A DNA stretch of 64,000 nucleotides from CAZSXU01 sp964610505 (lineage in GTDB: Bacteria > Arandabacterota > Arandabacteria > JAGLYR01): NCBI GenBank assembly GCA_964610505.1, contig CAZSXU010000006.1, positions 62,001 through 126,000 on the forward strand, given 5' to 3'. The notes beneath the pieces were generated by a model that made no database searches, was not told the origin of the DNA, and was given only the letters and a program-made list of their open reading frames with translations. Below, in pieces: positions 51,925-60,135 of this stretch (position 1 is its first letter; every line of letters starts with the position of its first letter). The position numbers were made by a program, and so were the translations under genes.

Positions 51925-54024
51925 GTGGGGAAAGACCTAGTGCTGGAGATCGGAACCGAAGAAATTCCCGCCAGCTACATTCCGCCGGCGCTCAAGCAGC
52001 TGGCGAGAGAGACGGCGGGGGCGCTGGAGAAGGAAAGGCTGCCCCACGGGAAGATCTGGACCGGTGGGACGCCGAGAAGGCTGGTCCTCAGAATCGAGGC
52101 GCTCGCCGAGAGCCAGGAGGATATATCGGTCGAGGTGGTGGGTCCGCCGAAGGCCAAGGCTTTCGATGGGGATGGGCGGCCCACCCCGGCGGCCATCGGG
52201 TTTGCGAAGAGCCAGGGAATCGACGTCGCCGCCCTCGAGGTGAAGACCCTCCCGAAGGGTGAATACATCGTGGCGGAGGTGGAGCACCGTGGCCGGCCCG
52301 CCGGGGACATTCTGGCCCAGATCTTTCCGGATCTCGTGCTCAGGCTTGAGTTTCCGAGGTCGATGCGTTGGAGGACCGAACCGGTTCGTTTCGCTCGGCC
52401 CATCCGCTGGATCCTGGCGTTGTTGGGCGAGGACGTTCTTCCGTTGGACGTGGCGGGTCTCGCGGCCGACCGGCTGACGTACGGGCACCGCTTTCTGTCC
52501 GAGGGACCGCTCGAGGTCGCGAGCGCGGACGCGTTTCCAGCCGTGCTGGAAGAGGCCCACGTCATGCTGGATCCGGACGTCCGGCGCGCGTGCATTGGCG
52601 AGGATATCGAACGGCTGGCCCGCGAGAAGGGGGGGCGGGTTCACCGGGACGAAGATCTGCTCGACGAAGTTCTCTATCTCATCGAATTCCCGACGTCGGT
52701 GTGTGGAGAATTCAGCGAGGAGTTTCTGGAGCTGCCGGCGGAGGTGGTCGTCACGGCGATGAAAGAACACCAGAAGTACTTCGCCGTGGAAAGCGCCGAC
52801 GGTCGGCTTCTCCCCTTCTTCATCGCCGTGGGTAACTCCGGGGCCGACGCCGGGGACGAGGTGAAGCTCGGCAACGAGAGAGTCCTCGAGGCGAGGCTGG
52901 ATGACGCAAGGTTCTACTGGCGAGAGGACCTGAAAACGAACCTCGACGACAAGGTGGAGAGCCTCTCCAAAGTGGTCTGGCAGGAGAAATTGGGAACGCT
53001 TCTCGAGAAAACCGAAAGGGTGGTGAATCTCACGGGCGACTTGGCCTCCGCGCTGGCCCCCGAGAGTCGGGACGTGGCCGTGCGTGCGGCCCGGTTGTGC
53101 AAGGCCGATCTGGTGACCGAGATGATTCGAGACGGGAAGGAGTTCACCAAGCTCCAGGGCATCATGGGGCGCGAGTATGCAAAGGTCTCCGGAGAGCCCG
53201 ACGAGGTGGCAACGGCCATCGCCGAACATTACCTTCCCCGCTTCGCCGAGGACCGCATCCCCGAGACGGTCCCGGGCGCTCTTGTGGGCATCGCCGACAA
53301 GATCGACACCGTCGTCGGATGTTTCGGGGCGGGTCTCATCCCGTCGGGGTCCCAGGATCCCTACGGTCTCAGACGGCAGGGATTGGGAGTCGTGCGGACC
53401 GTGATCGAGAGGGAATTCCACCTGAGTCTTGCCGATCTCATTGCCCGGGCCACGGCGCTTTACGGTGGCAAGCTGGGTGAGGACGCGGCACCGGTCGCCG
53501 GGAAGGTGCTGGGATTCTTCCGGACCCGCCTGGAGACCTACATCGGTGACCGAGGGTTCCGGCACGATGAAATCGTGGCGGTCCTCTCGCTGTACTGTGA
53601 GGACCCCATCGATTCGCTGGCCCGTGTGGAAGCCCTGAGGAATTTCCGCGAGGACCAGGAGTTCCAGGGCCTGATTCTGGGCTTCAAGCGGGTTCGGAAC
53701 ATCATCAAGAGCGTGGGGGATCTTCCCCATCTGCAGAAGGGCCTGCTGGCCGAGGAATCGGAAAAGAAACTTCATGCCTCGGTTCTGACCACGGAGAAGA
53801 GCATTCTGCCTCTGCTTGAGGAGCGCGAGTATACGAAGGCCCTCAAACTCCTGGTCATGCTGAGGGTGCGAATTGATGATCTGTTCGATCGAGTTATGGT
53901 TATGGTGGAAGACACCAGCCTTCGGAATAACCGGCTGGCCCTGCTGAGGGAAGTGGAGCGCCTGTTCCTGAAGGTCGCCGACTTCTCCAAGATCGTCATC
54001 GAGGGGGAAACGGGCGAGAAATGA
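51925..54024 (+). CDS. glyS: Glycyl-tRNA synthetase beta subunit
   Basis: 699 aa. It begins LVLEIGTEEIPASYIPPALKQ and has the HD-like and DALR anticodon domains at the C-terminus (FDRVMVMVEDTSLRNNRLALL). Required with GlyQ for glycine charging. GTG 51925 has a GGGAGG site. The stop overlaps the start of the phosphodiesterase gene (ATGA at 54021), linking translation to the envelope operon. Confidence 0.96.
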   Translation: MGKDLVLEIGTEEIPASYIPPALKQLARETAGALEKERLPHGKIWTGGTPRRLVLRIEALAESQEDISVEVVGPPKAKAFDGDGRPTPAAIGFAKSQGIDVAALEVKTLPKGEYIVAEVEHRGRPAGDILAQIFPDLVLRLEFPRSMRWRTEPVRFARPIRWILALLGEDVLPLDVAGLAADRLTYGHRFLSEGPLEVASADAFPAVLEEAHVMLDPDVRRACIGEDIERLAREKGGRVHRDEDLLDEVLYLIEFPTSVCGEFSEEFLELPAEVVVTAMKEHQKYFAVESADGRLLPFFIAVGNSGADAGDEVKLGNERVLEARLDDARFYWREDLKTNLDDKVESLSKVVWQEKLGTLLEKTERVVNLTGDLASALAPESRDVAVRAARLCKADLVTEMIRDGKEFTKLQGIMGREYAKVSGEPDEVATAIAEHYLPRFAEDRIPETVPGALVGIADKIDTVVGCFGAGLIPSGSQDPYGLRRQGLGVVRTVIEREFHLSLADLIARATALYGGKLGEDAAPVAGKVLGFFRTRLETYIGDRGFRHDEIVAVLSLYCEDPIDSLARVEALRNFREDQEFQGLILGFKRVRNIIKSVGDLPHLQKGLLAEESEKKLHASVLTTEKSILPLLEEREYTKALKLLVMLRVRIDDLFDRVMVMVEDTSLRNNRLALLREVERLFLKVADFSKIVIEGETGEK

Positions 54025-55724
54025 GCGAGGACCGTCCGCACGGAATCTCCTCCGGGGGACGCGTGATGGTGATCGGCCTGGACGGGGCGACGTGGGACAG
54101 GCTGGATCCCTGGATCGCGGACGGCCGCCTTCCGAATCTCGGGCGTCTCCTTGATTCGGGCGTACGGGGGCGGTTGCGGACCGTGATTCCTCCCGTCACG
54201 GCTCCGGCCTGGAGCAGCTTCATGACGGGTCTCAACCCCGGTCGGCACGGGGTGTTCGAATTCATCGTTCGAATGCGCCCGGATTTTCGCGAAGTCCCGG
54301 TCAACGCGACGCTGAGGGACGGTGTCCCCGTCTGGACGCTTCTCTCCGAAGAGAATCGAAAGGTGATCGTGGTCAACGTGCCGGTCACCTATCCTCCCGA
54401 AAAGGTCAACGGCATCCAGGTCAGCGGGTTCCTGACGCCCCGGGGGCGCCGGGATTTCACGCATCCCCCCGAGATCCTCGATGAGCTGGAGGAGGCGTTG
54501 GGACCGTACGAGCTGTACCACCGGGAAGTCTATCAGCCGGGGGCCGCGGGCCCCGTGCTCGACGAGCTCTACCGCGTGTTTGACTACCGTCTCGGGGTCG
54601 CGCGGTTTCTGGCGACGAAGAAGGAGTGGGATTTCCTGATGGTGCACTTCTGGGGCGTCGACCGCGCGCAACACGAGCTCTGGCATCTGGGAGACCCGGC
54701 GCACCCGGCGTACGATGAGGAGGAAGGGCGCCGTTTCGGCAAGCGCCTCCTCGACTACTACACGCGCGTCGACGACGGCATCGGTCGGCTCTGGGAGGAG
54801 GCGCGCCGGAAAAACGCCGCGTTCATCCTGATGTCCGATCACGGGTTCGGGCCCATCACCCGGTTCTTCATGCCCAACGTCTGGCTCCTCGAACAGGGTC
54901 TGCTGGTGTTGAAGCGGGATCCCATCACGGGGCTCAAGAGGCTCGCGTTTCGGGCCGGACTCACCCCGGCCGCGGCCTACCGGATGCTGATGCGACTCGG
55001 CCTGGCGCGAATGCGGTTGTCCGGAGGGTTCTCCTCGCGCAAAGGCCTGGTCGATCGGGTCCAGAAGGTATTCCTCTCCCTCTCGGACGTGGATTGGTCC
55101 CGATCCCGGGTCTTTTCCAAGGGAAACTACGGGCAGATGTACGTCAATCTCAAGGGCCGGGAGCCCTTCGGAACGGTGGAGCCCGGATCCGAGTATGAGT
55201 CGGTTCGCGACGAAGTGATCAAGCGGCTCAAGGAAACGCCCGATCCTGAGACGGGGGGACCTCTCTTCGGAGAGGTGTATCGCCGGGAGGACATCTACGA
55301 CGGGCCGTACGTCGATTTGGCGCCGGACATCGTGTACCTGCCGGCGGACATGAGCGCAAAGGCTCTCGGGACCATGGATTTTTCCTCCCATCGATTCATC
55401 GAGAATACCTACGGGAACTCTGGGGATCATCGAATGGAAGGAATCCTGTTGGCCGCCGGCGATTCGCTCCGGAAGGGCAGCCGGGTCGAGGGCGCCACCA
55501 TCGTAGACCTGGCCCCCACGATTCTCCACCTGATGGATTGCGAGGTCCCCAGAGCGATGGACGGGCGCGTGCTCACGTCCCTGTTCGAACCCGACGCCCT
55601 GACTCGCCGTCCCATCCGGTTCTCGGACCGAACATTGGTTCGAGGTCCCGGGGGGCGGACGTTTTCCGAAGAGGATAACGAAGAGATCCGCAGGCACCTG
55701 CGCGGTGTGGGATACGTTGGGTAG
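54021..55724 (+). CDS. Alkaline-phosphatase-superfamily phosphodiesterase (type I PDE/NPP)
   Basis: 567 aa. All catalytic positions are in place: first metal Asp21 (IGLDGATW), nucleophile Thr60 (IPPVTAPAW), D214 and H218 (GVDRAQHE), D273 and H274 (SDHGFG), and H470 (GDHRMEG). No signal peptide is seen, unlike the lipoprotein paralogs at 32134 and 62484, so it is cytosolic or membrane-attached. Substrate unknown; nucleotide-sugar or polyprenyl-linked phosphodiester is plausible from the context. First gene of an envelope operon, overlapping glyS. Confidence 0.88.
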   Translation: MSEDRPHGISSGGRVMVIGLDGATWDRLDPWIADGRLPNLGRLLDSGVRGRLRTVIPPVTAPAWSSFMTGLNPGRHGVFEFIVRMRPDFREVPVNATLRDGVPVWTLLSEENRKVIVVNVPVTYPPEKVNGIQVSGFLTPRGRRDFTHPPEILDELEEALGPYELYHREVYQPGAAGPVLDELYRVFDYRLGVARFLATKKEWDFLMVHFWGVDRAQHELWHLGDPAHPAYDEEEGRRFGKRLLDYYTRVDDGIGRLWEEARRKNAAFILMSDHGFGPITRFFMPNVWLLEQGLLVLKRDPITGLKRLAFRAGLTPAAAYRMLMRLGLARMRLSGGFSSRKGLVDRVQKVFLSLSDVDWSRSRVFSKGNYGQMYVNLKGREPFGTVEPGSEYESVRDEVIKRLKETPDPETGGPLFGEVYRREDIYDGPYVDLAPDIVYLPADMSAKALGTMDFSSHRFIENTYGNSGDHRMEGILLAAGDSLRKGSRVEGATIVDLAPTILHLMDCEVPRAMDGRVLTSLFEPDALTRRPIRFSDRTLVRGPGGRTFSEEDNEEIRRHLRGVGYVG

Positions 55725-55844
55725 TCGGGAGGACGGGCTCACCCTCAAGACTAACCAACGTAGAGAATGGAAAGTGGAGAATAGACAATAGATCTCGGAG
55801 AAGAGCTTCGTAGAGAACCCGGGCCGGATGATGGAGGAGAGATC

Positions 55845-56579
55845 TTGATCCGTCGTCGAATCTCGATCGTGTTGCCCGCCTACAACGAGGAAGAGGGCAT
55901 CGAAGAACAGGTTCGAGTCGTGCTCGACGCGACGGAGCCGATGGGTTTCGAAGCCCGAGAGATCATCATCGTCAACGACGGTTCCGCCGACCGCACGGGC
56001 GAGATCATCGATCGCCTGGCGCGGGAGATCGATGAGGTTCGCGCCGTTCACCATCCCCACAATCTGGGGTACGCGGACGCGCTCAAGAACGGGTTCGGCG
56101 CCGCTCGCTACGAATTGGTGTTTTACACCGATTCGGACCTGCAGTTCGATGTGCGGGAGATCAAGAACTTCCTGCCGGCCATCGACGACTATCATCTGGT
56201 CTGCGGGTTCCGCATCTATCGCTTCGACCCGTTCACCCGGCTTTTCCTGTCGTGGGGATACAATCTTCTGGTGAGAGTACTCTTCCAAATCCGAATTCGC
56301 GACATCGACTGCGCCTTCAAGCTCTTCCGCCGTGAGATCTTCGACCGAATTCACATCGAGTCCAAGAACTTCTTCGTCGATACCGAGATCCTGGCCAAGG
56401 CGAGAGCGTATGGGATGCGGATGACCGAGATCGGGGTGCGGCACTATCCCCGGAAGGTCGGGCAATCCACCGTCCGGCCCTCCCATATCTGGAATACCCT
56501 GGTGGAGATCGCGAGGATGTGGTCTCGCATCTACATTCAGGGGCGGTCATCTCCCAAGGACGGGTCCCGACAGACATGA
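55845..56579 (+). CDS. Family 2 glycosyltransferase, dolichol-phosphate mannose synthase-like
   Basis: 244 aa. Nucleotide-binding SIVLPAYNEEEGIEEQV and REIIIVNDGSADRTGEI, the DXD-like DSDLQFD and a C-terminal KVGQSTVRPSH motif are those of DPM1-type GT2 enzymes, which transfer a sugar to a polyprenyl phosphate at the cytosolic face. No C-terminal membrane helices. TTG 55845 is chosen because GGAGGAG lies 6 bases upstream. Overlaps the next gene by ATGA. Confidence 0.9.
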   Translation: MIRRRISIVLPAYNEEEGIEEQVRVVLDATEPMGFEAREIIIVNDGSADRTGEIIDRLAREIDEVRAVHHPHNLGYADALKNGFGAARYELVFYTDSDLQFDVREIKNFLPAIDDYHLVCGFRIYRFDPFTRLFLSWGYNLLVRVLFQIRIRDIDCAFKLFRREIFDRIHIESKNFFVDTEILAKARAYGMRMTEIGVRHYPRKVGQSTVRPSHIWNTLVEIARMWSRIYIQGRSSPKDGSRQT

Positions 56580-57601
56580 CAGAGGAGACCACAACTCAGG
56601 CCGGACCGGCGGGTCCCGAGGTCGGGGGGAAGGGACGATGGGCGTGGCTGGGCTCCAAGTGGTTCCGGCTCATGGTCTCCGCCGCTCTTCTGACCTTCGT
56701 CATCTCCCGCATTGACCGGAGGCAGCTGGGCCCGATCCTCTCGAGCATCGATCTGCGGTTGCTGCTTCTCGCCCAGGTGGCGAACTTCGTGATGCTGGGG
56801 CTCAACGCCCTTCGCTGGTGGGTGATGCTGAGAGCACAGGGAACGCGCATCAGCCTGGCACTGGCGAACTACTACTACCTGTTCGGGGCCTTTTTCAACT
56901 CCTTCATGCCGACCTCCGTCGGGGGCGATCTCGTTCGCGTGGTGGCCGCCAGCGAACACACGGGTCGCAAGTCCGTGACCCTTGCCTCGGTGGCTGTGGA
57001 ACGGTTGCTCGGGTTTTTCACGCTCGTGCCCGTGAGCCTGGTGGGGATCGCTCTGACCTTTCGGGAATTCCAGCGCCCTCAGCTGCTTCTGTTTCTCGAA
57101 CTCATTGCCCTGGCGACCTTTGTTCTGGTGGGAGTTCTTCTCAATGAGCGGGTGGCGCGGGGTATTCTCCGGTTCCTGAGACCCGTGTTCACGCGAATTC
57201 CCAGGGTGGATCTGGAAACGAAGCTGGAGAGTGTCTATGACGCGGTCCGGCTCTACGGGAAGAAGCGCCGGACGCTTCTCGTCGGTTTCCTGATTTCACT
57301 TGTATCCCGCACCGTGTGGATCTTCGGCTGCTACCTGGTGGCGGTGGGACTGGGGATGGCGACGGTGACGATGGCCCGGCTTTGCACGGTGATCCCTCTT
57401 GTGGAGCTGGCGCGCATGGCGCCCATATCCCTCGGCGGTCTGGGCGTGCGCGAGGGCACGTTCGCGGGACTCATGAGTCAATACGACGTTGCGGCCACCC
57501 CCGCCATCATCCTTTCAGTCCTGTTCTATCTCCTCTCTCTGGTGAATGGTCTTACGGGAGGCTGCGTGTATCTGGTGCGGACGCTGGTGAAGCGTTCGTG
57601 A
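56576..57601 (+). CDS. LPG-synthase-TM/UPF0104 family flippase-like membrane protein
   Basis: 341 aa with 7 or 8 membrane helices. The RWWVMLRAQG, FFNSFMPTSVGGDLVRVVA and FAGLMSQYDV type motifs are those of the lysylphosphatidylglycerol synthase transmembrane/AglD family, proposed to move polyprenyl- or lipid-linked substrates across membranes. ATG 56576 overlaps the preceding stop. Fits the product of the DPM-like enzyme as substrate. Confidence 0.87.
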   Translation: MTEETTTQAGPAGPEVGGKGRWAWLGSKWFRLMVSAALLTFVISRIDRRQLGPILSSIDLRLLLLAQVANFVMLGLNALRWWVMLRAQGTRISLALANYYYLFGAFFNSFMPTSVGGDLVRVVAASEHTGRKSVTLASVAVERLLGFFTLVPVSLVGIALTFREFQRPQLLLFLELIALATFVLVGVLLNERVARGILRFLRPVFTRIPRVDLETKLESVYDAVRLYGKKRRTLLVGFLISLVSRTVWIFGCYLVAVGLGMATVTMARLCTVIPLVELARMAPISLGGLGVREGTFAGLMSQYDVAATPAIILSVLFYLLSLVNGLTGGCVYLVRTLVKRS

Positions 57602-57615
57602 CGTCCTAGGGTGAG

Positions 57616-60135
57616 GTGAGGTCCTGTGGGGTGAGACAGAACCACGCCGGGTCGTCCACGGAAGCAACATGGATCCGGGTTGCGATCATCGCCGCTCTGG
57701 TGGTCGTTCCCCTCGTGTTGTTCTTCGATGTTCTGTTTCTGGACAAGGCGCTCGTGACGTCGTCACAGAAGCTGATGTACCCATGGACCTTCGGTGAGTC
57801 GCCGGAAACCGTTCTGGCCGAACGTTCCTTCCGTTGGGACCCCACACTCAACTACTTCCCCCGGCGCGATCTCACGCACGAGAGCCTGATGAGGGGCGAG
57901 CTTCCACTCTGGAATCCCCATTCGGCCGGAGGGATGCCCCTGTTGGCGGATTTCCAATCCGCCGTCTACTATCCCGTCAACCTGGTTCTCAACCTTGGGG
58001 ATCCCCTTCGCGCTATGGGGTGGGCGGTGTTTCTCCATGTGGTTCTGGCCGGCCTGGGCACGTATGGCTTCCTTCGCTTTCGAACCCTCCCTGCCGTGGC
58101 CGCGGGGTTCGGCGGGCTGGCCTACATGATGAGCGGCTTCCTGATGACGCGAATCGGCCACCCGACCATGGTGCAGGCGGCGGCGTGGTTGCCGTGGCTG
58201 TTTCTGATTGTAGATCGCATCGTCGTGCGCGGCGAGGCGCGTTGGTTCGCGGCGCTGGCCGCGGCCGCCGCGTGCTCCATCCTGTCGGGATTCCCTCAGG
58301 TGACGGCGCATGCCTTCGCCGCCTCGTTGCTCTACTTCATCTATCGGGGGTGTTCGGCGAGGATCGGCTCGCGCCCGTACCTCTGGGCCGCGGCGTTCGC
58401 CTCCGTCGGCGTCGGGCTGGCCGCCGTCCAGATCATCCCCACGCTGGAATTCGCGCGGCAGTCGGGTCGCATGGCCGAAGCGATTTCGGCAGAGGTCTGG
58501 AGAACGCCGGCCGTGTCGTTCCTGGGACTGCTCGTCCCCGGGATCACGGGCAATCCGGTGGAGGGGACCCTGTGGCTCGCCGCATTCAAAGGGACGGCGA
58601 CCCACCCCAACGACATCGGGTTGGTGGCCTACGTTGGGGTGCTTCCCCTGGTGTTCGGTCTTCTGGCGTTTGCCCGTTTCCGGCAGGATGGAGAGGTCAG
58701 GTTCCTTTCGGGCCTGGCCGTTCTCGCGGTCGTGGGTTCCATGTCATCCTCGGTGTTCTCGGCCCTCTACCTGTTTCTGCCCGGCGCCGGTGCGGCCCAG
58801 GCGGACCGGCTGGCTTTCCTTCTGAGTTTCTGCCTGGCGGTTTTGGGCGCCAAGGGTTTTGCCGCCGTCTCCGCGGGTACGCTGAGGCAGAGCCGATCAT
58901 TCTTTGCCGGCTCCCTGGCCGTTATTGGAGTGCTTCTGGGATTCGTCGGGGCATTGGCGCTCCTCGGTCGCCGGACGCTCGCGCACGTCGCGGGAGCACT
59001 CTCGCCGCCTCTGTCCTCGGGTCTCTGGGACAGGGCGCTCTCCCCCAAGGTTCGGGAATTTCTCGCGCGCGATCTCGACGGCTGGTTTCGCTACGAGCTC
59101 GGCCAGCTTCGCTGGCCGGTCCTTCTCCTCCTCGCCGCCCTGCTCCTTGTGGTTCTCTGGAGGTCCGGCCGCGGTGGGCGGTGGCTTCGTTGGGTGGCCG
59201 TCGGAGTCACCGGTCTTGATTTGCTCCTGTTCGCAGGGGCGTACTACACGCCGCAGCCGATCGCGGGATTTCTGGAGGAAACACCCGGCATCCGGTTTCT
59301 CCAGGAAGAGCGGCGGGAGCCGTCCCGCATCGTTCGAGCGTTCTCGGACGCGGTTCTGGCCGCCAACCTCAACGCCGTGCTGGGGATCGACGATGCGCAG
59401 GGCTACAACGCGCTCATGGTCGATCACTACGGCAGGCTGTTCGATCTTGCGGCGCGGGGAACATACGTGCAAAACAAGAAAATCGACGCGCCCAGCGATC
59501 CCGGTGCCTTCGCCTCACCGGTCTTTGATCTCCTGAATGTGGAATACGTCGTTATGGAGGGAAATCCTGAATGGATGAAAGACCTGGAAGCCCATCCACG
59601 CTTCTCCGATGGGGGGCTCGAGCGGGTGTTTGCCCGAGATCTTGTCATCTACCGGAACGAAGATTTTCTGCCTCGCGCGCTGTGGTTGCCCGGGCCGCGG
59701 TTCCATGAGTCGGAGGAGCTGGTCACGGCAGGGATCGCAAGTTCCGGGTTCGACCCTTCGCGATCGGTTCTTCTCGAAGGCGACCCCGGGAACGTTCCCT
59801 GGTGGTCGGCCGCGGGCGGGGGGGGCGGCCGTGCGCGCCTGGTTTCCCATGAAGATCTATCCGTGGTAGTGGAAACTTCGTCCGAGCACCCGGGGTGGGT
59901 TCGATGGGCGGAGGCGGATTACCCCGGTTGGCGCGTCAAGGTGGATGGTGCGGAGGTGCTCTCCTGGCGGTCCGACCTTGCGCTTCGAGCCATACCGGTT
60001 CCCGGGGGACGGCACGAGATTGAGATGACGATGGATCCGGTTTCGACGCGATTGGGTCTTGGCCTTACGCTGTTCTCGACGGTGGTCCTCGTCCTTCTCT
60101 CACAGGTGGTTCAACCGAGGCGAGGCGAAACGTGA
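57616..60135 (+). CDS. YfhO-like large membrane protein
   Basis: 839 aa with about 12 membrane helices and a C-terminal beta domain (about 700-839). The family mark is a periplasmic loop with LPLWNPHSAGGMPLLADFQSAVYYPVNL and a late segment QGYNALMVDHYGRL. YfhO-like proteins glycosylate or transfer to lipoteichoic acid or polymers in Firmicutes; here a polyprenyl-sugar-dependent transferase is inferred. Start is uncertain between GTG 57616 and GTG 57631. Overlaps the next gene by GTGA. Confidence 0.83.
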   Translation: MRSCGVRQNHAGSSTEATWIRVAIIAALVVVPLVLFFDVLFLDKALVTSSQKLMYPWTFGESPETVLAERSFRWDPTLNYFPRRDLTHESLMRGELPLWNPHSAGGMPLLADFQSAVYYPVNLVLNLGDPLRAMGWAVFLHVVLAGLGTYGFLRFRTLPAVAAGFGGLAYMMSGFLMTRIGHPTMVQAAAWLPWLFLIVDRIVVRGEARWFAALAAAAACSILSGFPQVTAHAFAASLLYFIYRGCSARIGSRPYLWAAAFASVGVGLAAVQIIPTLEFARQSGRMAEAISAEVWRTPAVSFLGLLVPGITGNPVEGTLWLAAFKGTATHPNDIGLVAYVGVLPLVFGLLAFARFRQDGEVRFLSGLAVLAVVGSMSSSVFSALYLFLPGAGAAQADRLAFLLSFCLAVLGAKGFAAVSAGTLRQSRSFFAGSLAVIGVLLGFVGALALLGRRTLAHVAGALSPPLSSGLWDRALSPKVREFLARDLDGWFRYELGQLRWPVLLLLAALLLVVLWRSGRGGRWLRWVAVGVTGLDLLLFAGAYYTPQPIAGFLEETPGIRFLQEERREPSRIVRAFSDAVLAANLNAVLGIDDAQGYNALMVDHYGRLFDLAARGTYVQNKKIDAPSDPGAFASPVFDLLNVEYVVMEGNPEWMKDLEAHPRFSDGGLERVFARDLVIYRNEDFLPRALWLPGPRFHESEELVTAGIASSGFDPSRSVLLEGDPGNVPWWSAAGGGGGRARLVSHEDLSVVVETSSEHPGWVRWAEADYPGWRVKVDGAEVLSWRSDLALRAIPVPGGRHEIEMTMDPVSTRLGLGLTLFSTVVLVLLSQVVQPRRGET